DNA of 64,000 nt, taken from the NCBI RefSeq assembly GCF_029227915.1, contig NC_079880.1, positions 2,730,001 through 2,794,000 of the forward strand, in the 5' to 3' direction. The DNA is from Hydractinia symbiolongicarpus (Eukaryota; Cnidaria; Hydrozoa; Anthoathecata; Hydractiniidae). The notes below the pieces were generated by a model. It was not told where the DNA came from. It did not search any database and was given only the letters and a program-made list of their open reading frames with translations. The position numbers were made by a program, and so were the translations under genes. This document shows positions 1-13,319 of this stretch, piece after piece; position 1 is the stretch's first letter, and every line of letters starts with the position of its first letter.

Positions 1-1666
1 AGCGTCTCATCAAAAATGAAAACATTTTTGAAAACTACAAGTCTCATGCGTTTTAGTGGTGAAAAAATAATTTAAAAAATCGTTCGGGAAATGAGTTTAC
101 TCCCTAGGTACTTTCTTTGTATACATTCGACTATACGGGCCAAGCCCGGGATTTACGGGAAATCGCGGGATTTCGTTTGCCGGCGATTAAACGTCTTTTA
201 TTCAGCGTTTCATCAAATATGAAAACATTTTTGAAAACTACAAGTCTCATACGTTTTAGTGGTGAAAATATAATTTAAAAAATCGTTCGGAAAATGCGTT
301 TACTCCCTGGGTACTTTCTTTGTATACTTTGGACTATACGGGCCGAGTCCGGGATTTACGGGAAATCGCGAATTTTCGTTTGAGTGCGAATAAACTTCTT
401 TTATTCAGCGTCTCATCAAAAATGAAAATATTTTTGAAAACTACAAGTCTCATGCGTTGTAGTGGTGAAAAAATAATTTAAAAAATCGTTCGGAAAATGA
501 GTTTATTCCCTGGGTACTTTCTTTGTATACTTTTGACTATACGGGCCGAGTCCGGGGTTTACGGGAAATAGCGGGTTTTCGTTTGCCGGCGATTAAACTT
601 CTTTTATTCAGCGTCTCATCAAAAATGAAAACATTTTTAAAAACTACAAGTCTCATGCGTTGTAGTGGTGAAAAAATAATTTAAAAAATCGTTCGGGAAA
701 TGAGTTTACTCCCTGGGTACTTTCTTTGTATACTTTTGACAATACGGGCCGAGTCAGGGATTTTTCGGGAAATCGCAGGTTTTCGTTTGCCAGCTATTAA
801 ACTTCTTTTATTCAGCGTCTCATCAAAAATGAAAACATTTTTAAAAACTACAAGTCTCATGCGTTTTAGTGGTGAAAAAAAATATTAAAAAATCGTTCGA
901 GAAATGAGTTTACTCCCTAGGTACTTTCTTTGTATACATTCGACTATACGGGCCAAGCCCGGGATTTACGGAAAATCGCGGGATTTCGTTTGCCGGCGAT
1001 TAAACGTCTTTTATTCAGCGTCTCATCAAATATGAAAACATTTTTGAAAACTACGAGTCTCATGCGTTGTAGTGGTGAAAAAATAATTTAAAAAATCGTT
1101 CGGAAAATGAGTTTATTCCCTGGGTACTTTCTTTGTATACTTTTGACTATACGGGCCGAGTCCGGGGTTTACGGGAAATGGCGGGTTTTCGTTTGCCGGC
1201 GAATAAACTTCTTTTATTTAGCGTCTCATCAAAAATGAAAACATTTTTAAAAACTACAAGTCTCATGCGTTGTAGTGGTGAAAAAATAATTTAAAAAATC
1301 GTTCGGAAAATGAGTTTACTCCCTGGGTAATTTCTTTGTATACTTTTGACTATACGGGCCGAGTCATGGGTTTACGGGAAATGGCGGGATTTCGTTTGCC
1401 GGCGATTTAACTTCTTTTTTTCAGCGTCTCATCAAAAATGAAATCATTTTTAAAAACTATAAGTCTCATGGGTTTTAGTGGTGAAATAATAATTTAAAAA
1501 ATCGTTCCGGAAATGAGTTTACATCCCGGGTACTTTCTTTACTATACGTGCCGAGTCCGGCATTTACGGGAAATCGCAGGTTTTCGTTTGCCGGCGATTA
1601 AACATCTTTTATTCAGCGTCTCATCAAAAATGAAAACATTTTTGAAAACTACAAGTCTCATGCGTT

Positions 1667-2670
1667 TTAGTGGTGAAAAAATAATTTAAAAAATCGTTCG
1701 GTAAATGAGTTTACTCCCTGGGTACTTTCTTTGTATACTTTTGACAATACGGGCCGAGTCAGGGATTTACGGGAAATCGCAGGTTTTTGTTTGCCGGCGA
1801 TTAAACTTCTTTTATTCAGCGTCTCATCAAAAATGAAAACATTTTTAAAAACTACAAGTCTCATGCGTTTTAGTGGTGAAAAAAAAAATTAAAAAATCGT
1901 TCGGGAAATGAGTTTACTCCCTAGGTACTTTCTTTGTATACATTCGACTATACGGGCCAAGCCCGGGAATTACGGGAAATCGCGGGATTTCGTTTGTAGG
2001 CGATTAAACCTCTTTTATTCAGCGTCTCATCAAATATGTAAACATTTTTGAAAACTACAAGTCTCATGAGTTTTAGTGGTGAAAAAGTAATTTAAAAAAT
2101 CGTTCGGGAAATGAGTTTACTCCCTGGGTGCTTTCTTTGTATACATTTGACTATACGGGCCGAGTCCGGGATTTACGGGAAATCGCAGGTTTTCGTTTGC
2201 CGGCGATTAAACTTCTTTTATTCAGCGTCTCATCAAAAATGAAAACATTTTTGAAAACTACAAGTCTCATGCGTTGTAGTGGTGAAAAAATAATTTAAAA
2301 AATCGTTCGGAAAATGAGTTTACTCCCTGGGTAATTTCTTTGTATACTTTTGACTATACGGGCCGAGTCATGGGTTTACGGGAAATGGCGGGATTTCGTT
2401 TGCCGGCGATTTAACTTCTTTTTTTCAGCGTCTCATCAAAAATGAAATCATTTTTAAAAACTATAAGTCTCATGGGTTTTAGTGGTGAAATAATAATTTA
2501 AAAAATCGTTCCGGAAATGAGTTTACATCCCGGGTACTTTCTTTACTATACGTGCCGAGTCCGGCATTTACGGGAAATCGCAGGTTTTCGTTTGCCGGCG
2601 ATTAAACATCTTTTATTCAGCGTCTCATCAAAAATGAAAACATTTTTGAAAACTACAAGTCTCATGCGTT
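1667..2670 (+). repeat. Shortened HOR unit C-Q-R-T-S (1004 bp)
   Basis: Five monomers in the order C, Q, R, T, S. Compared with the full 8-mer starting at 2874, the internal V-P-V trimer (609 bp, three whole monomers) is absent while everything else keeps its order and register. This is what unequal exchange between the similar R and V monomers would produce. The unit is followed by a C-like monomer at 2671 carrying GGGAAGTCGCAGG. Confidence 0.8.
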
Positions 2671-2873
2671 TTAGTGGTGAAAAAATAATTTAAAAAATCG
2701 TTCGGTAAATGAGTTTACTCCCTGGGTACTTTCTTTGTATACTTTTGACAATACGGGCCGAGTCAGGGATTTACGGGAAGTCGCAGGTTTTCGTTTGCCG
2801 GCGATTAAACTTCTTTTATTCAGCGTCTCATCAAAAATGAAAACATTTTTGAAAACTACAAGTCTCATGCGTT

Positions 2874-4486
2874 TTAGTGGTGAAAAAATAATTTAAAAAA
2901 TCGTTCGGGAAATATGTTTACTCCCTGGGTACTTTCTTTGTATACTTTTGACAATACGGGCCGAGTCAGGGATTTACGGGAAATCGCAGGTTTTTGTTTG
3001 CCGGCGATTAAACTTCTTTTATTCAGCGTCTCATCAAAAATGAAAACATTTTTAAAAACTACAAGTCTCATGCGTTTTAGTGGTGAAAAAAAAAATTAAA
3101 AAATCGTTCGGGAAATGAGTTTACTCCCTAGGTACTTTCTTTGTATACATTCGACTATACGGGCCAAGCCCGGGAATTACGGGAAATCGCGGGATTTCGT
3201 TTGTAGGCGATTAAACCTCTTTTATTCAGCGTCTCATCAAATATGTAAACATTTTTGAAAACTACAAGTCTCATGAGTTTTAGTGGTGAAAAAGTAATTT
3301 AAAAAATCGTTCGGGAAATGAGTTTACTCCCTGGGTGCTTTCTTTGTATACATTTGACTATACGGGCCGAGTCCGGGATTTACGGGAAATCGCAGGTTTT
3401 CGTTTGCCGGCGATTAAACTTCTTTTATTCAGCGTCTCATCAAAAATGAAAACATTTTTGAAAACTACAAGTCTCATGCGTTTTAGTGGTGAAAAAATAA
3501 TTTAAAAAATCGTTCGGAAAATGAGTTTATTCCCTGGGTACTTTCTTTGTATACTTTTGACTATACGGGCCGAGTCCGGGGTTTACGGGAAATGGCGGGT
3601 TTTCGTTTGCCGGCGATTAAACTTCTTTTATTCAGCGTCTCATCAAAAATGAAAACATTTTTAAAAACTACAAGTCTCATGCGTTTTAGTGGTGAAAAAA
3701 TAATTTAAAAAATCGTTCGGGAAATGAGTTTACTCCCTAGGTACTTTCTTTGTATACATTCGACTATACGGGCCAAGCCCGGGATTTACGGGAAATCGCG
3801 GGATTTCGTTTGCCGGCGATTAAACGTCTTTTATTCAGCGTCTCATCAAATATGAAAACATTTTTGAAAACTACAAGTCTCATGCGTTGTAGTGGTGAAA
3901 AAATAATTTAAAAAATCGTTCGGAAAATGAGTTTATTCCCTGGGTACTTTCTTTGTATACTTTTGACTATACGGGCCGAGTCCGGGGTTTACGGGAAATG
4001 GCGGGTTTTCGTTTGCCGGCGATTAAACTTCTTTTATTCAGCGTCTCATCAAAAATGAAAACATTTTTAAAAACTACAAGTCTCATGCGTTGTAGTGGTG
4101 AAAAAATAATTTAAAAAATCGTTCGGAAAATGAGTTTACTCCCTGGGTAATTTCTTTGTATACTTTTGACTATACGGGCCGAGTCATGGGTTTACGGGAA
4201 ATGGCGGGATTTCGTTTGCCGGCGATTTAACTTCTTTTTTTCAGCGTCTCATCAAAAATGAAATCATTTTTAAAAACTATAAGTCTCATGGGTTTTAGTG
4301 GTGAAATAATAATTTAAAAAATCGTTCCGGAAATGAGTTTACATCCCGGGTACTTTCTTTACTATACGTGCCAAGTCCGGCATTTACGGGAAATCGCAGG
4401 TTTTCGTTTGCCGGCGATTAAACATCTTTTATTCAGCGTCTCATCAAAAATGAAAACATTTTTGAAAACTACAAGTCTCATGCGTT
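2874..4486 (+). repeat. Complete 8-mer HOR C-Q-R-V-P-V-T-S, copy 1
   Basis: Eight monomers totalling 1613 bp (8 x 203 minus the 11-bp deletion in S). C has GACAATACGG and GAGTCAGGG. Q has CCCGGGAATTACGG and TTTGTAGGCG. R has GGGTGCTTTC. V has TCCGGGGTTTACGG. P has CTAGGTAC and ATTAAACGTC. The second V follows, then T with GGGTAATTTC and GATTTAACTTC, then S with ACATCCCGGG. The same order and exact spacing recur at four other places in domain A, which makes this the best-defined HOR there. Confidence 0.85.
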
Positions 4487-4689
4487 TTAGTGGTGAAAAA
4501 ATAATTTAAAAAATCGTTCGGGAAATGAGTTTATTCCCTGGGTACTTTCTTTGTATACTTTTGACTATACGGGCCGAGTCAGGGATTTACGGGAAGTCGC
4601 AGGTTTTCGTTTGCCGGCGATTAAACTTCTTTTATTCAGCGTCTCATCAAAAATGAAAACATTTTTGAAAACTACAAGTCTCATGCGTT

Positions 4690-6302
4690 TTAGTGGTGAA
4701 AAAATAATTTAAAAAATCGTTCGGGAAATGAGTTTACTCCCTGGGTACTTTCTTTGTATACTTTTGACAATACGGGCCGAGTCAGGGATTTACGGGAAAT
4801 CGCAGGTTTTTGTTTGCCGGCGATTAAACTTCTTTTATTCAGCGTCTCATCAAAAATGAAAACATTTTTAAAAACTACAAGTCTCATGCGTTTTAGTGGT
4901 GAAAAAAAAAATTAAAAAATCGTTCGGGAAATGAGTTTACTCCCTAGGTACTTTCTTTGTATACATTCGACTATACGGGCCAAGCCCGGGAATTACGGGA
5001 AATCGCGGGATTTCGTTTGTAGGCGATTAAACCTCTTTTATTCAGCGTCTCATCAAATATGTAAACATTTTTGAAAACTACAAGTCTCATGAGTTTTAGT
5101 GGTGAAAAAGTAATTTAAAAAATCGTTCGGGAAATGAGTTTACTCCCTGGGTGCTTTCTTTGTATACATTTGACTATACGGGCCGAGTCCGGGATTTACG
5201 GGAAATCGCAGGTTTTCGTTTGCCGGCGATTAAACTTCTTTTATTCAGCGTCTCATCAAAAATGAAAACATTTTTGAAAACTACAAGTCTCATGCGTTTT
5301 AGTGGTGAAAAAATAATTTAAAAAATCGTTCGGAAAATGAGTTTATTCCCTGGGTACTTTCTTTGTATACTTTTGACTATACGGGCCGAGTCCGGGGTTT
5401 ACGGGAAATGGCGGGTTTTCGTTTGCCGGCGATTAAACTTCTTTTATTCAGCGTCTCATTAAAAATGAAAACATTTTTAAAAACTACAAGTCTCATGCGT
5501 TTTAGTGGTGAAAAAATAATTTAAAAAATCGTTCGGGAAATGAGTTTACTCCCTAGGTACTTTCTTTGTATACATTCGACTATACGGGCCAAGCCCGGGA
5601 TTTACGGGAAATCGCGGGATTTCGTTTGCCGGCGATTAAACGTCTTTTATTCAGCGTCTCATCAAATATGAAAACATTTTTGAAAACTACAAGTCTCATG
5701 CGTTGTAGTGGTGAAAAAATAATTTAAAAAATCGTTCGGAAAATGAGTTTATTCCCTGGGTACTTTCTTTGTATACTTTTGACTATACGGGCCGAGTCCG
5801 GGGTTTACGGGAAATGGCGGGTTTTCGTTTGCCGGCGATTAAACTTCTTTTATTCAGCGTCTCATCAAAAATGAAAACATTTTTAAAAACTACAAGTCTC
5901 ATGCGTTGTAGTGGTGAAAAAATAATTTAAAAAATCGTTCGGAAAATGAGTTTACTCCCTGGGTAATTTCTTTGTATACTTTTGACTATACGGGCCGAGT
6001 CATGGGTTTACGGGAAATGGAGGGATTTCGTTTGCCGGCGATTTAACTTCTTTTTTTCAGCGTCTCATCAAAAATGAAATCATTTTTAAAAACTATAAGT
6101 CTCATGGGTTTTAGTGGTGAAATAATAATTTAAAAAATCGTTCCGGAAATGAGTTTACATCCCGGGTACTTTCTTTACTATACGTGCCAAGTCCGGCATT
6201 TACGGGAAATCGCAGGTTTTCGTTTGCCGGCGATTAAACATCTTTTATTCAGCGTCTCATCAAAAATGAAAACATTTTTGAAAACTACAAGTCTCATGCG
6301 TT
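4690..6302 (+). repeat. Complete 8-mer HOR C-Q-R-V-P-V-T-S, copy 2
   Basis: Same eight classes and same 1613-bp length as the copy at 2874, with only scattered substitutions such as TCATTAAAAATG near 5458 and GGAGGGATTTCG near 6019. It is separated from copy 1 by one extra monomer (4487-4689) that has TTTATTCCC and GGGAAGTCGCAGG. Confidence 0.85.
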
Positions 6303-7103
6303 TTAGTGGTGAAAAAATAATTTAAAAAATCGTTCGGGAAATGAGTTTATTCCCTGGGTACTTTCTTTGTATACTTTTGACTATACGGGCCGAGTCCGGG
6401 ATTTACGGGAAATCGCGGATTTTCGTTTGAGTGCGAATAAACTTCTTTTATTCAGCGTCTCATCAAAAATGAAAACATTTTTAAAAACTACAAGTCTCAT
6501 GCGTTGTAGTGGTGAAAAAATAATTTAAAAAATCGTTCGGAAAATGAGTTTATTCCCTGGGTACTTTCTTTGTATACTTTTGACTATACGGGCCGAGTCC
6601 GGGGTTTACGGGAAATGGCGGGTTTTCGTTTGCCGGCGAATAAACTTCTTTTATTCAGCGTCTCATCAAAAATGAAAACATTTTTAAAAACTACAAGTCT
6701 CATGCGTTGTAGTGGTGAAAAAATAATTTAAAAAATCGTTCGGAAAATGAGTTTACTCCCTGGGTAATTTCTTTGTATACTTTTGACTATACGGGCCGAG
6801 TCATGGGTTTACGGGAAATGGCGGGATTTCGTTTGCCGGCGATTTAACTTCTTTTTTTCAGCGTCTCATCAAAAATGAAATCATTTTTAAAAACTATAAG
6901 TCTCATGGGTTTTAGTGGTGAAATAATAATTTAAAAAATCGTTCCGGAAATGAGTTTACATCCCGGGTACTTTCTTTACTATACGTGCCGAGTTCGGCAT
7001 TTACGGGAAATCGCAGGTTTTCGTTTGCCGGCGATTAAACATCTTTTATTCAGCGTCTCATCAAAAATGAAAACATTTTTGAAAACTACAAGTCTCATGC
7101 GTT

Positions 7104-8716
7104 TTAGTGGTGAAAAAATAATTTAAAAAATCGTTCGGGAAATGAGTTTACTCCCTGGGTACTTTCTTTGTATACTTTTGACAATACGGGCCGAGTCAGG
7201 GATTTACGGGAAATCGCAGGTTTTTGTTTGCCGGCGATTAAACTTCTTTTATTCAGCGTCTCATCAAAAATGAAAACATTTTTAAAAACTACAAGTCTCA
7301 TGCGTTTTAGTGGTGAAAAAAAAAATTAAAAAATCGTTCGGGAAATGAGTTTACTCCCTAGGTACTTTCTTTGTATACATTCGACTATACGGGCCAAGCC
7401 CGGGAATTACGGGAAATCGCGGGATTTCGTTTGTAGGCGATTAAACCTCTTTTATTCAGCGTCTCATCAAATATGAAAACATTTTTGAAAACTACAAGTC
7501 TCATGCGTTTTAGTGGTGAAAAAGTAATTTAAAAAATCGTTCGGGAAATGAGTTTACTCCTTGGGTGCTTTCTTTGTATAAATTTGACTATACGGGCCGA
7601 GTCCGGGATTTACGGGAAATCGCAGGTTTTCGTTTGCCGGCGATTAAACTTCTTTTATTCAGCGTCTCATCAAAAATGAAAACATTTTTGAAAACTACAA
7701 GTCTCATGCGTTTTAGTGGTGAAAAAATAATTTAAAAAATCGTTCGGAAAATGAGTTTATTCCCTGGGTACTTTCTTTGTATACTTTTGACTATACGGGC
7801 CGAGTCCGGGGTTTACGGGAAATGGCGGGTTTTCGTTTGCCGGCGATTAAACTTCTTTTATTCAGCGTCTCATCAAAAATGAAAACATTTTTAAAAACTA
7901 CAAGTCTCATGCGTTTTAGTGGTGAAAAAATAATTTAAAAAATCGTTCGGGAAATGAGTTTACTCCCTAGGTACTTTCTTTGTATACATTTGACTATACG
8001 GGCCAAGCCCGGGATTTACGGGAAATCGCGGGATTTCGTTTGCCGGCGATTAAACGTCTTTTATTCAGCGTCTCATCAAATATAAAAACATTTTTGAAAA
8101 CTACAAGTCTCATGCGTTGTAGTGGTGAAAAAATAATTTAAAAAATCGTTCGGAAAATGAGTTTATTCCCTGGGTACTTTCTTTGTATACTTTTGACTAT
8201 ACGGGCCGAGTCCGGGGTTTACGGGAAATGGCGGGTTTTCGTTTGCCGGCGATTAAACTTCTTTTATTCAGCGTCTCATCAAAAATGAAAACATTTTTAA
8301 AAACTACAAGTCTCATGCGTTGTAGTGGTGAAAAAATAATTTAAAAAATCGTTCGGAAAATGAGTTTACTCCCTGGGTAATTTCTTTGTATACTTTTGAC
8401 TATACGGGCCGAGTCATGGGTTTACGGGAAATGGCGGGATTTCGTTTGCCGGCGATTTAACTTCTTTTTTTCAGCGTCTCATCAAAAATGAAATCATTTT
8501 TAAAAACTATAAGTCTCATGGGTTTTAGTGGTGAAATAATAATTTAAAAAATCGTTCCGGAAATGAGTTTACATCCCGGGTACTTTCTTTACTATACGTG
8601 CCGAGTCCGGCATTTACGGGAAATCGCAGGTTTTCGTTTGCCGGCGATTAAACATCTTTTATTCAGCGTCTCATCAAAAATGAAAACATTTTTGAAAACT
8701 ACAAGTCTCATGCGTT
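7104..8716 (+). repeat. Complete 8-mer HOR C-Q-R-V-P-V-T-S, copy 3
   Basis: Eight monomers, 1613 bp, in the same class order as the copies at 2874 and 4690. The R monomer here has GTATAAATTTGAC instead of GTATACATTTGAC, a variant shared with the copy at 14527, which suggests those two are the closer relatives. Confidence 0.85.
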
Positions 8717-10521
8717 TTAGTGGTGAAAAAATAATTTAAAAAATCGTTCGGGAAATGAGTTTATTCCCTGGGTACTTTCTTTGTATACTTTTGACAATAC
8801 GGGCCGAGTCCTGGATTTACGGGAAATCGCAGGTTTTCGTTTGCCGGCGATTATACTTCTTTTATTCAGCGTCTCATCAATAATGAAAACATTTTTGAAA
8901 ACTACAAGTCTCATGCGTTTTAGTGGTGAAAAAATAATTTAAAAAATCGTTCGGGAAATGAGTTTACTCCCTGGGTACTTTCTTTGTATACTTTTGACAA
9001 TACGGGCCGAGTCATGGGTTTACGGGAAATGGCGGGATTTCGTTTGCCGGCGATTTAACTTCTTTTTTTCAGCGTCTCATCAAAAATGAAATCATTTTTA
9101 AAAACTATAAGTCTCATGGGTTTTAGTGGTGAAATAATAATTTAAAAAATCGTTCCTGAAATGAGTTTACATCCCGGGTACTTTCTTTATTATACGTGCC
9201 GAGTCCGGCATTTACGGGAAATCGCAGGTTTTCGTTTGCCGGCGATTAAACATCTTTTATTCAGCGTCTCATCAAAAATGAAAACATTTTTGAAAACTAC
9301 AAGTCTCATGCGTTTTAGTGGTGAAAAAATAATTTAAAAAATCGTTCGGTAAATGAGTTTACTCCCTGGGTACTTTCTTTGTATACTTTTGACAATACGG
9401 GCCGAGTCAGGGATTTACGGGAAGTCGCAGGTTTTCGTTTGCCGGCGATTAAACTTCTTTTATTCAGCGTCTCATCAAAAATGAAAACATTTTTGAAAAC
9501 TACAAGTCTCATGCGTTTTAGTGGTGAAAAAATAATTTAAAAAATCGTTCGGGAAATGAGTTTACTCCCTGGGTACTTTCTTTGTATACTTTTGACTATA
9601 CGGGCCGAGTCCGGGGTTTACGGGAAATGGCGGGTTTTCGTTTGCCGGCGATTAAACTTCTTAAATTCAGCGTCTCATCAAAAATGAAAACATTTTTAAA
9701 AACTACAAGTCTCATGCGTTTTAGTGGTGAAAAAATAATTTAAAAAATCGTTCGGGAAATGAGTTTACTCCCTAGGTACTTTCTTTGTATACATTCGACT
9801 ATACGGGCCAAGCCCGGGATTTACGGGAAATCGCGGGATTTCGTTTGCCGGCAATTAAACGTCTTTTATTCAGCGTCTCATCAAATATAAAAACATTTTT
9901 GAAAACTACAAGTCTCATGCGTTGTAGTGGTGAAAAAATAATTTAAAAAATCGTTCGGAAAATGAGTTTATTCCCTGGGTACTTTCTTTGTATACTTTTG
10001 ACTATACGGGCCGAGTCCGGGGTTTACGGGAAATGGCGGGTTTTCGTTTGCCGGCGATTAAACTTCTTTTATTCAGCGTCTCATCAAAAATGAAAACATT
10101 TTTAAAAACTAAAAGTCTCATGCGTTGTAGTGGTGAAAAAATAATTTAAAAAATCGTTCGGAAAATGAGTTTACTCCCTGGGTAATTTCTTTGTATACTT
10201 TTGACTATACAGGCCGAGTCATGGGTTTACGGGAAATGGCGGGATTTCGTTTGCCGGCGATTTAACTTCTTTTTTTCAGCGTCTCATCAAAAATGAAATC
10301 ATTTTTAAAAACTATAAGTCTCATGGGTTTTAGTGGTGAAATAATAATTTAAAAAATCGTTCCGGAAATGAGTTTACATCCCGGGTACTTTCTTTACTAT
10401 ACGTGCCGAGTCCGGCATTTACGGGAAATCGCAGGTTTTCGTTTGCCGGCGATTAAACATCTTTTATTCAGCGTCTCATCAAAAATGAAAACATTTTTGA
10501 AAACTACAAGTCTCATGCGTT
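8717..10521 (+). repeat. 9-mer HOR variant (1805 bp)
   Basis: Nine monomers: a C-like type with GAGTCCTGG and GATTATACTTC, a C/T chimera, S, a C-like type with GGGAAGTCGC, then V, P, V, T, S. The first four monomers recur at 10522-11322, after which the order changes to C-T-S. The V-P-V-T-S tail is shared with the 8-mer, so this unit appears to be the 8-mer with its C-Q-R head replaced. Confidence 0.75.
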
Positions 10522-11119
10522 TTAGTGGTGAAAAAATAATTTAAAAAATCGTTCGGGAAATGAGTTTATTCCCTGGGTACTTTCTTTGTATACTTTTGAC
10601 AATACGGGCCGAGTCCTGGATTTACGGGAAATCGCAGGTTTTCGTTTGCCGGCGATTATACTTCTTTTATTCAGCGTCTCATCAATAATGAAAACATTTT
10701 TGAAAACTACAAGTCTCATGCGTTTTAGTGGTGAAAAAATAATTTAAAAAATCGTTCGGGAAATGAGTTTACTCCCTGGGTACTTTCTTTGTATACTTTT
10801 GACAATACGGGCCGAGTCATGGGTTTACGGGAAATGGCGGGATTTCGTTTGCCGGCGATTTAACTTCTTTTTTTCAGCGTCTCATCAAAAATGAAATCAT
10901 TTTTAAAAACTATAAGTCTCATGGGTTTTAGTGGTGAAATAATAATTTAAAAAATCGTTCCTGAAATGAGTTTACATCCCGGGTACTTTCTTTATTATAC
11001 GTGCCGAGTCCGGCATTTACGGGAAATCGCAGGTTTTCGTTTGCCGGCGATTAAACATCTTTTATTCAGCGTCTCATCAAAAATGAAAACATTTTTGAAA
11101 ACTACAAGTCTCATGCGTT

Positions 11120-13319
11120 TTAGTGGTGAAAAAATAATTTAAAAAATCGTTCGGTAAATGAGTTTACTCCCTGGATACTTTCTTTGTATACTTTTGACAA
11201 TACGGGCCGAGTCAGGGATTTACGGGAAGTCGCAGGTTTTCGTTTGCCGGCGATTAAACTTCTTTTATTCAGCGTCTCATCAAAAATGAAAACATTTTTG
11301 AAAACTACAAGTCTCATGCGTTTTAGTGGTGAAAAAATAATTTAAAAAATCGTTCGGGAAATGAGTTTACTCCCTGGGTACTTTCTTTGTATACTTTTGA
11401 CAATACGGGCCGAGTCACGGATTTACGGGAAATCGCAGGTTTTTGTTTGCCGGCGATTAAACTTCTTTTATTCAGCGTCTCATCAAAAATGAAAACATTT
11501 TTAAAAACTACAAGTCTCATGCGTTGTAGTGGTGAAAAAATAATTTAAAAAATCGTTCAGAAAATGAGTTTACTCCCTGGGTAATTTCTTTGTATACTTT
11601 TGACTATACGGGCCGAGTCATGGGTTTACGGGAAATGGCGGGATTTCGTTTGCCGGCGATTTAACTTCTTTTTTTCAACGTCTCATCAAAAATGAAATCA
11701 TTTTTAAAAACTATAAGTCTCATGGGTTTTAGTGGTGAAATAATAATTTAAAAAATCGTTCCGGAAATGAGTTTACATCCCGGGTACTTTCTTTACTATA
11801 CGTGCCGAGTGCGGCATTTACGGGAAATCGCAGGTTTTCGTTTGCCGGCGATTAAACATCTTTTATTCAGCGTCTCATCAAAAATGAAAACATTTTTGAA
11901 AACTACAAGTCTCATGCGTTTTAGTGGTGAAAAAATAATTTAAAAAATCGTTCGATAAATGAGTTTACTCCCTGGGTACTTTCTTTGTATACTTTTGACA
12001 ATACGGGCCGAGTCAGGGATTTACGGGAAGTCGCAGGTTTTCGTTTGCCGGCGATTAAACTTTTTTTATTCAGCGTCTCATCAAAAATGAAAACATTTTT
12101 GAAAACCACAAGTCTCATGCGTTTTAGTGGTGAAAAAATAATTTAAAAAATCGTTCGGGAAATGAGTTTACTCCCTGGGTACTTTCTTTTTATACTTTTG
12201 ACAATACGGGCCGAGTCATGGGTTTACGGGAAATGGCGGGATTTCGTTTGCCGGCGATTTAACTTCTTTTTTTCAGCGTCTCATCAAAAATGAAATCATT
12301 TTTAAAAACTATAAGTCTCATGGGTTTTAGTGGTGAAATAATAATTTAAAAAATCGTTCCGGAAATGAGTTTACATCCCGGGTACTTTCTTTACTATACG
12401 TGCCGAGTCCGGCATTTACGGGAAATCGCAGGTTTTCGTTTGCCGGCGATTAAACATCTTTTATTCAGCGTCTCATCAAAAATGAAAACATTTTTGAAAA
12501 CTACAAGTCTCATGCGTTTTAGTGGTGAAAAAATAATTTAAAAAATCGTTCGGTAAATGAGTTTACTCCCTGGGTACTTTCTTTGTATACTTTTGACAAT
12601 ACGGGCCGAGTCAGGGATTTACGGGAAGTCCCAGGTTTTCGTTTGCCGGCGATTAAACTTCTTTTATTCAGCGTCTCATCAAAAATGAAAACATTTTTGA
12701 AAACTACAAGTCTCATGCGTTTTAGTGGTGAAAAAATAATTTAAAAAATCGTTCGGGAAATGAGTTTACTCCCTGGGTACTTTCTTTGTATACTTTTGAC
12801 AATACGGGCCGAGTCACGGATTTACGGGAAATCGCAGGTTTTTGTTTGCCGGCGATTAAACTTCTTTTATTCAGCGTCTCATCAAAAATGAAAACATTTT
12901 TAAAAACTACAAGTCTCATGCGTTGTAGTGGTGAAAAAATAATTTAAAAAATCGTTCGGAAAATGAGTTTACTCCCTGGGTAATTTCTTTGTATACTTTT
13001 GACTATACGGGCCGAGTCATGGGTTTACGGGAAATGGCGGGATTTCGTTTGCCGGCGATTTAACTTCTTTTTTTCAGCGTCTCATCAAAAATGAAATCAT
13101 TTTTAAAAACTATAAGTCTCATGGGTTTTAGTGGTGAAATAATAATTTAAAAAATCGTTCCGGAAATGAGTTTACATCCCGGGTACTTTCTTTACTATAC
13201 GTGCCGAGTCCGGCATTTACGGGAAATCGCAGGTTTTCGTTTGCCGGCGATTAAACATCTTTTATTCAGCGTCTCATCAAAAATGAAAACATTTTTGAAA
13301 ACTACAAGTCTCATGCGTT
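11120..13319 (+). repeat. Alternating 801-bp tetramer and 598-bp trimer units
   Basis: Three units in a row: 11120-11920 (C-like, C, T, S; 801 bp), 11921-12518 (C-like, C/T chimera, S; 598 bp) and 12519-13319 (C-like, C, T, S; 801 bp). The 598-bp form equals the 801-bp form after fusion of C and T into one chimeric monomer, a loss of exactly one 203-bp period. The same 801-bp tetramer recurs at 16738-17538, followed again by a 598-bp trimer. Confidence 0.75.
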
